13,337 bases of DNA from CAYMSF01 sp964542255 (lineage in GTDB: Bacteria > Verrucomicrobiota > Lentisphaeria > Victivallales > Victivallaceae). The notes under the pieces were generated by a model, which was not told the origin of the DNA, made no database searches, and saw only the letters and a program-made list of their open reading frames with translations. The stretch spans positions 1 to 13,337 of the forward strand of contig CAZITV010000049.1 of NCBI GenBank assembly GCA_964542255.1. Reading direction: 5' to 3'. A program made the translations under genes and the position numbers. Positions 1 to 6,471 of the stretch are shown here, piece after piece (position 1 is the stretch's first letter; the number at the start of each line of letters is the position of its first letter).

Positions 1-1
1 C

Positions 2-733
2 ATGCTTGAGAAAAATCCTGCGAACCGGCCGTCCGAAGAAGAGCTTGAAGAAGTATTGAAAAATCTCATTGAATACAACAAAACCCGTGAGGTAAAACAT
101 GAGGTGATTCGCCGCAATCGCAGTCTGGAACAAATTGCCAGTGACTCAGCAAGATTGCTTGAACACGTTGAAACCGAAGAGTTTAAGATGTCGCCATTCT
201 CAGATATGGTCGCCATTGACCATTCCATCGAAACGATGGCGCAGCACATCGAAAAACTTGAGATGTTCAAAAAACAGGCAAAACGCAAAAAAATCAGCGA
301 TAAGCTTGGTGAAGAAACCCTTTGGGAGAAAATTTTAAATCCGTCTATGGAGGATTTGAAGGTTGCGGGGATTTTGTTAGGCACGCTTATTGTAACTATA
401 TTTGCCGGAGTTATTGTTCATTGGGTATTGTTTAGCAGCAAGCTTGATGAATCAATTACGAAAGGGCCGTTGATTGCGGTGGTTTGTACGAAATGCAGCG
501 CCGCGCAGGATCTGTATACTAACAACCCCGATGAAGAAAAGTGCAGGCAATGCAAAGCCAGGATGGCCGTGGCAATGAAATGCTACAAATGCAACAAACT
601 GTTTCCCCGGCAGCCAATCCCGTCAAGGGGTAATATGAACTTAAAAGAATACAACAAATTGCTGGGAAAACTGGAAAAATGTTCATTGTGCGGATCCACT
701 GATGTCGAAGCCAAACAACCCACCAAAAACTAA
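2..733 (+). CDS. Ser/Thr protein kinase, C-terminal part (5' end outside window), with membrane segment and zinc ribbons
   Basis: This is the 3' part of a larger gene; the frame is open to the window edge, so the ATG at position 2 is probably internal. The first residues (MLEKNPANRPS) match subdomain XI at the end of a Hanks-type Ser/Thr kinase domain, with the conserved Arg of the NPxxRP motif at residue 9. A charged juxtamembrane stretch, predicted helical, follows (about 12-118). One hydrophobic membrane segment lies at about 121-144. The region after it carries four CxxC pairs: C162/C165 with C181/C184, and C194/C197 with C227/C230. That pattern fits two zinc ribbons in tandem. The likely topology is a cytoplasmic kinase, one membrane span, and ribbons on the far side, although zinc ribbons outside the cytoplasm would be unusual. 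The kinase ATP site and catalytic loop are not in view, so activity cannot be judged. The HPt gene begins 21 bases downstream. Confidence 0.75.
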   Translation: MLEKNPANRPSEEELEEVLKNLIEYNKTREVKHEVIRRNRSLEQIASDSARLLEHVETEEFKMSPFSDMVAIDHSIETMAQHIEKLEMFKKQAKRKKISDKLGEETLWEKILNPSMEDLKVAGILLGTLIVTIFAGVIVHWVLFSSKLDESITKGPLIAVVCTKCSAAQDLYTNNPDEEKCRQCKARMAVAMKCYKCNKLFPRQPIPSRGNMNLKEYNKLLGKLEKCSLCGSTDVEAKQPTKN

Positions 734-742
734 AATATAACC

Positions 743-750
743 AAGAGGAA
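743..750 (+). promoter_or_regulatory. Shine-Dalgarno sequence of the HPt gene
   Basis: AAGAGGAA lies four bases before the ATG at 755. It is purine-rich with an AGGA core and supports that start codon. It is one of the few clear ribosome binding sites in the left block. Confidence 0.6.
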
Positions 751-754
751 AATC

Positions 755-1105
755 ATGGCAGAAAATTTTATACCGGAAAACTTAGCAGTACTAAATCGTG
801 AAAATGCATTGACCAATTTTTCCGATGACGCCGCGCTGGTTGATGAAATGCTGGCGTATTTCGGCGAAAGCGCCCCGGACAGCATCAGTAAACTGCAGAG
901 CGCAATAAAAGATAACCGGTTTTCAGATTGGGCTTCCGCTGCTCATTTTATCAAGGGCGAAAGTGCGACCCTTTGTCTGGAACGAATCAACTGCATTGTC
1001 GCAAAAATTGAAAAAGCCGGAAAAGCACAAGACCGCAGCGAAGTAGAAGCAATGTTCAAAGTGCTGGAAGATGAATTCGCCGCCTTTAAAAAACTATCAT
1101 TATAA
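755..1105 (+). CDS. Stand-alone HPt-domain phosphotransfer protein
   Basis: The 116-residue protein is about the size of a single histidine phosphotransfer (HPt) domain, which folds as a four-helix bundle and relays phosphoryl groups between a hybrid kinase and a response regulator. The motif AAHFIKGESATL places the expected phosphorylatable His at residue 64, followed by K67 and G68 as in the usual HxxKG(S/A) signature. Residue 69 is Glu where a small residue is common, and Ser follows at 70. No signal peptide or membrane segment is seen, so the protein should be cytoplasmic. The start is supported by AAGAGGAA just upstream. No histidine kinase or receiver-domain gene is visible, so its partners are probably encoded elsewhere. 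Its neighbour is a Ser/Thr kinase gene. HPt assignment is fairly firm; the pathway is unknown. Confidence 0.8.
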   Translation: MAENFIPENLAVLNRENALTNFSDDAALVDEMLAYFGESAPDSISKLQSAIKDNRFSDWASAAHFIKGESATLCLERINCIVAKIEKAGKAQDRSEVEAMFKVLEDEFAAFKKLSL

Positions 1106-1145
1106 CTGTATGCCAAAGGCTTAATCGCCGATTGTTTATTCGATA

Positions 1146-2738
1146 ATGATAAATTTAAAAAAATTATTCTCAGCAAATCCACTGCTGTTTACCGCAGTGA
1201 TTGCCGGTGTTGTCATCTGCCTGGTGCATCTTTGCTTCAGCATTAATATTCCGGATGACGTTGCCGCATACTACGGGTCCATGGTTGAGGCTTTTGGCAA
1301 CGGTCAGTGGCGGGAAGCGTTTCTCGAAAATGTTCCACCGCTAATGCCGGCACTGGCCGGAATCGTGCATAGCACCGGGGTAGATACGTTTTCGGCATTA
1401 ATCATTGTTTCCTCCGGTTTCTACCTCCTGACCCTGTTTCCCTTATATAAATTTCTCCGTCTATTTGTTTCCGAACGGGTTTCCGGTTTGGGTTGTTTGC
1501 TATATATAATAGCGCCAAAGATAATTGAAATGGGCTGCTCCGGACTGCTGAATTCCGGCCGCAATTTCTTTTTTATGATGGTGGCATGGCTGCTTTTGAG
1601 TTATGCCCGTAAAGCTGCGCCGGTAAAACTGCTGCTGTTTGCCGTCTGCCTGGCGGGACTAACTTTGGTGCGCGGCGAAGGCATTATTTATTTGCCGCTA
1701 TTCCTGCTGTGGTTCGTTTGTTTATCGCAGCGCCGCGAAATTTTGAAAAAAAACGCACCCGTAAAAGCATTTGCTCATGTATTGCTGCGTCTGGTCTGTG
1801 TCATCACCATCGTGCTGGCGGTACTGTCCCCGCGAATTTATCAAATCTACCAGTGCACCGGCATTCCGGCAGTGGATATCCGTCAAGCCGATATGATTGC
1901 CGGTATTCTCGATAATACTCCGCGCTGTGTTGACTTGAGCAACGATGCAGAATCCAATGATAGCGGCATAGAGCTGACCGGTGACCAGCCGTTCCGGCTT
2001 AATTGGCGGCAGCTGCGTTCCGAGGTATCATTTATCAATGGTGAGATTTATCTGTGGCTGGCCGTCATTGGCGTGATCTTGCTGTGGCGCCGCCGGATGT
2101 TAAATCTGGAGCATATTGTGCTGCTCTCATTTATGATATGGAATATCCTGATTTTCCTGATTGTGGCATTTAACCTGCGGTATTTTACGCTGAATATTCT
2201 GCTGTTGATGCCACTGACCGTTTACGGCTTGATGTGGCTCTATCAAATATGTGCCGAACGCCGGCTGCGTTCACTTTTCACTGCGGTGGCGGTGTTGTTG
2301 GCGGTATGGCAGATTTACAGCGGAACGGCTGCAGCACTTGACCGCAGACACGTTGATGAACTGCAGTTAAACCATTGGCTGCAGGCCAATACTTTAAAAT
2401 TAATAGAGGCTGCAGGAAAAACCGATACCGGCCGTAAATTGGTAATTTTTTCTAACCGCCCGCAATTCTCTTTCCGTGCAAATGCAGACTGGGTCAAGCC
2501 GGTCTGGCGCAAAAATCATTGGGCGCTGCCGCCGGTGGAAGTATTACAGGCTCAAAACGTGGATATCGCCATTGTCCGTCAGTCTGCGCAGTTTTATAAA
2601 ACTGTTGCGGCATCAAAACATTTTAAGCTGCTGCCGCATCCGTTTTCAGATATGACAGGTATATTTATTTTTCGACCATTAATCACTGATGCGGACAATA
2701 TGCCGAAAGATGAGCCGGAAAATAACAACGAACAATAA
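1146..2738 (+). CDS. GT-C fold glycosyltransferase-like integral membrane protein (PMT/ArnT/GT39-like)
   Basis: The 530-residue protein has many hydrophobic spans, roughly at 12-32, 83-103, 113-128, 140-152, 160-173, 178-193, 210-228, 300-314, 323-343, 347-367 and 376-391, then a soluble C-terminal part from about 395. In the first extracytoplasmic loop it has D37-D38 followed by a YYGSMVEAF-type stretch. This resembles the acidic loop-1 motif of GT-C enzymes, which transfer sugars from polyprenyl-phosphate donors. VRGEG (175-179) and NLRYF (343-347) also recall this superfamily. A likely role is adding a sugar to a lipid or protein on the outer face of the inner membrane; donor and acceptor cannot be read from sequence. 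There is no clear Shine-Dalgarno before the ATG, and the HPt gene ends 40 bases upstream. It could also be a glycosyltransferase-like protein of unknown activity. Confidence 0.65.
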   Translation: MINLKKLFSANPLLFTAVIAGVVICLVHLCFSINIPDDVAAYYGSMVEAFGNGQWREAFLENVPPLMPALAGIVHSTGVDTFSALIIVSSGFYLLTLFPLYKFLRLFVSERVSGLGCLLYIIAPKIIEMGCSGLLNSGRNFFFMMVAWLLLSYARKAAPVKLLLFAVCLAGLTLVRGEGIIYLPLFLLWFVCLSQRREILKKNAPVKAFAHVLLRLVCVITIVLAVLSPRIYQIYQCTGIPAVDIRQADMIAGILDNTPRCVDLSNDAESNDSGIELTGDQPFRLNWRQLRSEVSFINGEIYLWLAVIGVILLWRRRMLNLEHIVLLSFMIWNILIFLIVAFNLRYFTLNILLLMPLTVYGLMWLYQICAERRLRSLFTAVAVLLAVWQIYSGTAAALDRRHVDELQLNHWLQANTLKLIEAAGKTDTGRKLVIFSNRPQFSFRANADWVKPVWRKNHWALPPVEVLQAQNVDIAIVRQSAQFYKTVAASKHFKLLPHPFSDMTGIFIFRPLITDADNMPKDEPENNNEQ

Positions 2739-2773
2739 AATTCGGCAGCGGCACACAATAAATTGAGCAGTAA

Positions 2774-4057
2774 ATGGCGGAAACCGGTACAGTTATTTAT
2801 TTAATTCTTTTGATCGCGCTGCTGATTTTTTCGGCGCTGTTTTCGGCATCGGAAACGGCGTTGTTTTCGCTGAGCAGAGCACGGATTTTGAGTTACCGCC
2901 GGGATAAGTCTGCCTTGAAACGGATTGTGGCGGAACTAGTTGACAACTACCATCCTACCCTGATTACTTTGGTCATCTGCAATATGGTGACCAATATCGG
3001 CATTACCATTATCAATAATCACTTAATGGGCGGACTGCATTTCCCGGCGTGGTTGGAATTGACCTTGTCTATGCTGATTTCTATCATCGTTCTGCTGTTG
3101 TTCGGCGAAATTATCCCCAAAACGCTGGCGCTGCTATTCCCCGAAAAACTGTCAATGCGCATAGCGTTTCCGCTCTATTTGATTCGCAGAATTCTAGCAC
3201 CGCTGATATTTTGTTCGGATAAAATTCTCGTAATTTCTACCGCGCTGTTCGGACGAAAGCAGCCAGTCCCGCTGCTGCCGGCAGAATATGACTCATATCT
3301 GGATTCAGCTGCTGCTACCGGCACTTTTACCACCGCCGAAACTGAATTGCTGCACAATATATTTGCCATGCGCAGTAAAACTGTTACGACTGCGATGGTG
3401 CCGCGAATCGAAACTATCGGTATTGCCGCCACCGCCAATGCCGGTGAAGTGCAGCGCATCATCCGGCAAACCAAAAGAGAATTCTACCCGGTGTTCACTA
3501 ACGATTTAGATGATGCCGAATTTTTTCTTTCCGCCCGGGCATTTTTTCTGCTGTCTGGCGAGGAGCGCCGGCAATGGCAGCAGCAGCACCGGCTAATCCC
3601 CGCAATTTCCATACCGGAAAAAGCCAAATTGACGTTAGCTTTAAGTGTATTGCGCCGGGAGCAGCTCCCCGCCGCGCTGACGGTTGACGAATATGGCAGA
3701 GTTACAGGGATGCTTCCGGTAAAAAGTATTTACAGTGAAATGGTCAATAAACTTGAAGATAAATACTCGGTTACAGATTACTATCTGGAACGTCTTGACA
3801 ATGACACCTGGTCGCTTGACGGTGCCATACCGCTCAACACCCTTGAAGACATCACTGGCATTCAAATCCCTGAAAATTATTTATCCCATACCCTGAATGG
3901 ATTATTTAGTGAAATTTCCGGCAAAATACCTCAACTGGGCGATGAAATCATACTGTTCGGATGGAAAATGCACGCTGAGACCGTCTCACACCACCGGGTC
4001 GTCAAAGTCAAACTGCAGCGGGAGCCACTGCGCAGTGAAACGGAGGTGGAACAGTGA
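2774..4057 (+). CDS. DUF21/CBS/CorC_HlyC domain membrane protein (CNNM/CorC-like, possible Mg2+ transporter)
   Basis: The 427-residue protein has the full architecture of the HlyC/CorC (CNNM) family. An N-terminal DUF21 membrane domain spans about 1-165, with SASETALFSLSRARI (24-38), CNMVTNIG (69-76) and GEIIPKTLA (111-119), all family hallmarks. A CBS-pair region follows at about 200-325, opening with MVPRIET (208-214) and containing VDEYGRVTGM (304-313). The C-terminal CorC_HlyC domain covers about 340-415, ending in the FGWKMHAETVSHHRVVKV type of strand pattern. Bacterial members are linked to magnesium or cobalt efflux; older 'hemolysin' names are misleading. The key membrane motifs are intact, so it could be an active transporter. 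The Shine-Dalgarno before the ATG is weak. The next gene overlaps its stop by 4 bases and encodes a shorter relative, which suggests the two products are made together and may pair. Confidence 0.88.
   Translation: MAETGTVIYLILLIALLIFSALFSASETALFSLSRARILSYRRDKSALKRIVAELVDNYHPTLITLVICNMVTNIGITIINNHLMGGLHFPAWLELTLSMLISIIVLLLFGEIIPKTLALLFPEKLSMRIAFPLYLIRRILAPLIFCSDKILVISTALFGRKQPVPLLPAEYDSYLDSAAATGTFTTAETELLHNIFAMRSKTVTTAMVPRIETIGIAATANAGEVQRIIRQTKREFYPVFTNDLDDAEFFLSARAFFLLSGEERRQWQQQHRLIPAISIPEKAKLTLALSVLRREQLPAALTVDEYGRVTGMLPVKSIYSEMVNKLEDKYSVTDYYLERLDNDTWSLDGAIPLNTLEDITGIQIPENYLSHTLNGLFSEISGKIPQLGDEIILFGWKMHAETVSHHRVVKVKLQREPLRSETEVEQ
4042..4049 (+). promoter_or_regulatory. Shine-Dalgarno sequence fixing the GTG start of the second DUF21 gene
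   Basis: GGAGGTGG lies inside the 3' end of the first DUF21 gene, with its GGAGG core seven bases before the GTG at 4054. It is the strongest ribosome binding site of the left block. It decides the start and fits coupled translation through the GTGA stop/start overlap. Confidence 0.75.
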
Positions 4058-5043
4058 TTTATCTCATTATATTGTTAATCGCATTTCTGCTGCTGAACAG
4101 CTTTTTTAACGGTTGTGAAATTGGTTTAATCTCATCTCAAAAACCCCGGATAGCGCATTTTGCCAGTTCCGGACACCGGCGAGCGGCGATAATTCAATAT
4201 TTTATCGCACGTCCGCATTTAATGATCTCCACTACTTTGGTCGGTGTGAATGCCGCCCTGGTCTGTACCTCAGTAATTACTGAAAAAATTCTCACCGGCT
4301 GCGGAATTAAAGATGATTATGTTTTATTGCTGACCACCACGATTGTTCTGACGCCGCTGCTGTTAATTTCTGAAATAACTGCCAAAGACTGGTTCCGGCA
4401 GGCACCGGAAGAACGTTGTCTGCGTTTCGCGCCGATGCTTTACGCCTCATATTGGCTGATGGCGCTGCCGATAAAAACGCTCGCAGCTTTCGCAGCCTGG
4501 TTTATTAATATCGCCACCGCCAAACATAATCAAAAAGAAGACGCCAGATTGCTGCTGCGCGAAGATTTTCGTATTTTACTGCGCGACAGCGCATCCGGTG
4601 GAACTATTGATCATGAAGCCGCCAGCCTGCTTGACCGTGCGCTCGATTTCCATAAACTGCGCGTCGGAGATATTATGATACCTATAAAAAATGTCAAAAT
4701 TGTCACCCCAGAAACCACGGTTCAAGATGCTGTTGAACTCTGCCGGCGGCTTAATGTCTCAAGGATTCCCATAAACAGTGTCTGCACTAGCGGCAGTGAT
4801 CAAATTAAAAGCATTTTTAGTATCTATGACGCAATTTTTAAACTTGAAGAATCCCACTGGAAAAGCACGTTGGTAATGGATTGCTGCCGCATCCCAGCGG
4901 TAATTAATGTCAATGACACTCTTCGTGAAGTTCTCGTCCGCGCTCAAACAATGCGCTGCCAACTGCTTATAGTTACAAATCAGCAGCAACAACCTGTTGG
5001 CATTGTTACCCCGAATGATGTCGCTGAGCAGCTCTTTGAATGA
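4054..5043 (+). CDS. Second, divergent DUF21/CBS membrane protein lacking the CorC_HlyC C-terminal domain
   Basis: The 329-residue protein starts with GTG in a GTGA overlap with the previous stop, behind a strong GGAGG. Residues 1-155 form a DUF21-like membrane domain: SFFNGCEIGLISSQKPRI (16-33) corresponds to the SASETALFSLSRARI block of its neighbour, and GVNAALVCTS (64-73) to the CNMVTN block. The GEIIPKT motif is degenerate here, reading SEITAKDW (106-113), so its proline is lost. A CBS-pair region runs at about 205-325, starting with VGDIMIPIKNV (204-214) and ending VGIVTPNDV (315-323). The protein then stops, without the CorC_HlyC domain of the upstream product. It may be a regulatory or structural partner of the upstream protein rather than a transporter on its own; this is inference. 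Tandem DUF21 genes of this kind are found in many bacteria. Confidence 0.82.
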   Translation: MIYLIILLIAFLLLNSFFNGCEIGLISSQKPRIAHFASSGHRRAAIIQYFIARPHLMISTTLVGVNAALVCTSVITEKILTGCGIKDDYVLLLTTTIVLTPLLLISEITAKDWFRQAPEERCLRFAPMLYASYWLMALPIKTLAAFAAWFINIATAKHNQKEDARLLLREDFRILLRDSASGGTIDHEAASLLDRALDFHKLRVGDIMIPIKNVKIVTPETTVQDAVELCRRLNVSRIPINSVCTSGSDQIKSIFSIYDAIFKLEESHWKSTLVMDCCRIPAVINVNDTLREVLVRAQTMRCQLLIVTNQQQQPVGIVTPNDVAEQLFE

Positions 5044-5109
5044 GTCCTGCGGCAATAACCGCTTCGTCATAAATAATTGCGTTTTTTGTGGTATAACTTT
5101 TTCACCATC

Positions 5110-5138
5110 TTGAATAATAAATCAGGGTAGTTTATTTT
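5110..5138 (+). promoter_or_regulatory. Possible sigma70-type promoter upstream of cinA
   Basis: TTGAAT (5110-5115) and TATTTT (5133-5138) are separated by 17 bases, and each matches the -35 or -10 consensus at four of six positions. Transcription from it would give cinA a leader of about 90 bases. A separate extended -10-like TGGTATAAC lies at 5089-5097 but has no good -35 partner. In an AT-rich gap such matches can arise by chance. Confidence 0.3.
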
Positions 5139-5173
5139 ATGCCGATAAGCGTGGAGCACAGGCGGCAATACTG

Positions 5174-5223
5174 ATACCAATGAGCTGTCAGTCGGATATC
5201 TATCAATGATAACGAATTGGTAT
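5174..5223 (+). promoter_or_regulatory. Inverted repeat in the cinA leader, ending at the ribosome binding site
   Basis: ATACCAAT (5174-5181) is repeated in inverted form as ATTGGTAT (5216-5223), giving perfect 8-base arms around a 34-base loop. The 3' arm stops directly before the AAAGGAA ribosome binding site of cinA. It could be an RNA hairpin near the start codon or a two-half-site operator; chance is also possible. Confidence 0.3.
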
Positions 5224-5230
5224 AAAGGAA
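5224..5230 (+). promoter_or_regulatory. Shine-Dalgarno sequence deciding the cinA start
   Basis: AAAGGAA sits five bases before the ATG at 5236. It favours that codon over the upstream in-frame ATG at 5206, because the ten extra residues are not part of the CinA family pattern. Confidence 0.7.
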
Positions 5231-5235
5231 TAATT

Positions 5236-6471
5236 ATGGTAAAAATAGCGGTAATATGTACAGGTAACGAGTTATTGTCGGGGACAACCATCAACACCAA
5301 TTTGGGCTTTATCGGACGGACATTGACGGCTGCGGGAATGCATGCGGATTACGCGGTGACGGTGCCGGACTGCGACAAAACGCTGCGTCAGGCGCTGCTG
5401 CCGGCGCTGGCTGAGGCTGAGGTGGTAATCATTACCGGCGGGCTTGGATCTACCGGCGATGATGTTACACGCGACGTGGTTTGTTCGCTGCTGAACCTGG
5501 AGTTGCGGGTTAATGAGGAATATTCATGCCGGCTGAAGCAGCATTGGTTATCCCGCGGCCGGGGCGAACCTCCGGCAGAACTCTTTTATCAGGCGGCAAT
5601 GCCGGTAAATGCAGTGATTTTGAATAACCGTTTCGGCTCTGCACCGGGATTATGGCTGAAATCACCAGACAATAAGTATGGCAAAGATATTTTTTTGCTG
5701 CCGGGACCGCCTGAAGAACTGGAGCCGATGTTTAGCATTGAAGTGATGCCGCGCCTGGAGGCAATGCGACAGGAACAAATTTTCACCGAGCACTTTATGG
5801 TCATCAACGCATCGGAGCTGACTGTAGAACAGAACATCAAGCCGATTATTGCCGGAACCGCAATCAGTCCGGCTTATTGCGCTTCATACGAAGGCGTCAA
5901 AGTTTTTCTATCTGCATCTGATGCTGCGTTATTACACGAAAAAACTTTGGCGGCAGTTAAAGTTTTTGGTGACGCGGTTGCAGCAAACCGCGTTTTATCG
6001 CTGGCGGAAGATATCGCCGCACGGCTGCTCGACAACAAATTAATTTTGGCAACGGCGGAATCATGCACCGGCGGGATGATTGCCGCCGCCATCACCGATT
6101 TGCCCGGCTCATCGCAGCTTTTTTCCGGCGCAGTTGTTGCCTACAGCAATCAAATCAAAATCAATGTACTGGCAGTACCGGAACAAATCATCGCTAAATA
6201 CGGCGCCGTAAGCAGCGAGTGCGTATCGGCCATGGTTGAAGGGATTTGTAAAAAATTCGGCACTGATGTTGGTATCGCGGTTTCAGGGGTTGCCGGACCA
6301 GACGGCGGCACACCGCAGAAACCAATAGGATTAGTTTTTATTGGCGTGAAACTGCGAGATAAACAAGTCATTAAAGAATACCGGTTCCGCGGTTCCCGCG
6401 CGGTTATTCGCCGCCGTGCGGTTATTCAGTCGCTGCTGATGCTGCGCGGGATGCTAGTAGATGTGGAATAA
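5236..6471 (+). CDS. cinA: CinA family protein: MoCF-like domain plus nicotinamide-nucleotide amidase (PncC) domain
   Basis: The 411-residue protein has the two-domain CinA layout and normal family length. The N-terminal MoCF/COG1058 domain (about 1-170) shows TGNELLSG (9-16), GGLGSTGDDVTRD (68-80), FGSAPGL (133-139) and LPGPPEELEPMF (155-166). The C-terminal PncC domain (about 255-408) shows AESCTGG (274-280), with the family's nucleophilic Ser at 276, then VAYSN (301-305) and GVAGPDGGTPQKPIG (351-365). PncC enzymes deamidate NMN to nicotinic acid mononucleotide in the pyridine nucleotide cycle; the MoCF-like domain has ADP-ribose pyrophosphatase activity in some members. The protein should be cytoplasmic. 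MVKIAVICTGNE is the typical N-terminus, so I use the ATG at 5236 rather than 5206. Its 3' end overlaps the convergent murC by 50 bases. A role in competence cannot be inferred from this context. Confidence 0.93.
   Translation: MVKIAVICTGNELLSGTTINTNLGFIGRTLTAAGMHADYAVTVPDCDKTLRQALLPALAEAEVVIITGGLGSTGDDVTRDVVCSLLNLELRVNEEYSCRLKQHWLSRGRGEPPAELFYQAAMPVNAVILNNRFGSAPGLWLKSPDNKYGKDIFLLPGPPEELEPMFSIEVMPRLEAMRQEQIFTEHFMVINASELTVEQNIKPIIAGTAISPAYCASYEGVKVFLSASDAALLHEKTLAAVKVFGDAVAANRVLSLAEDIAARLLDNKLILATAESCTGGMIAAAITDLPGSSQLFSGAVVAYSNQIKINVLAVPEQIIAKYGAVSSECVSAMVEGICKKFGTDVGIAVSGVAGPDGGTPQKPIGLVFIGVKLRDKQVIKEYRFRGSRAVIRRRAVIQSLLMLRGMLVDVE

Noticed and set aside
5049..5062. GCGG-CAATAA-CCGC hairpin after the second DUF21 gene as a terminator
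   Set aside because: The stem is only four base pairs and the nearest T-run starts about twenty bases later, too far for an intrinsic terminator.
5206..5235. Upstream start for cinA at 5206
   Set aside because: The ATG at 5236 has a good ribosome binding site and gives the typical MVKIAVICTGNE N-terminus; the extra ten residues would also read through the inverted repeat.
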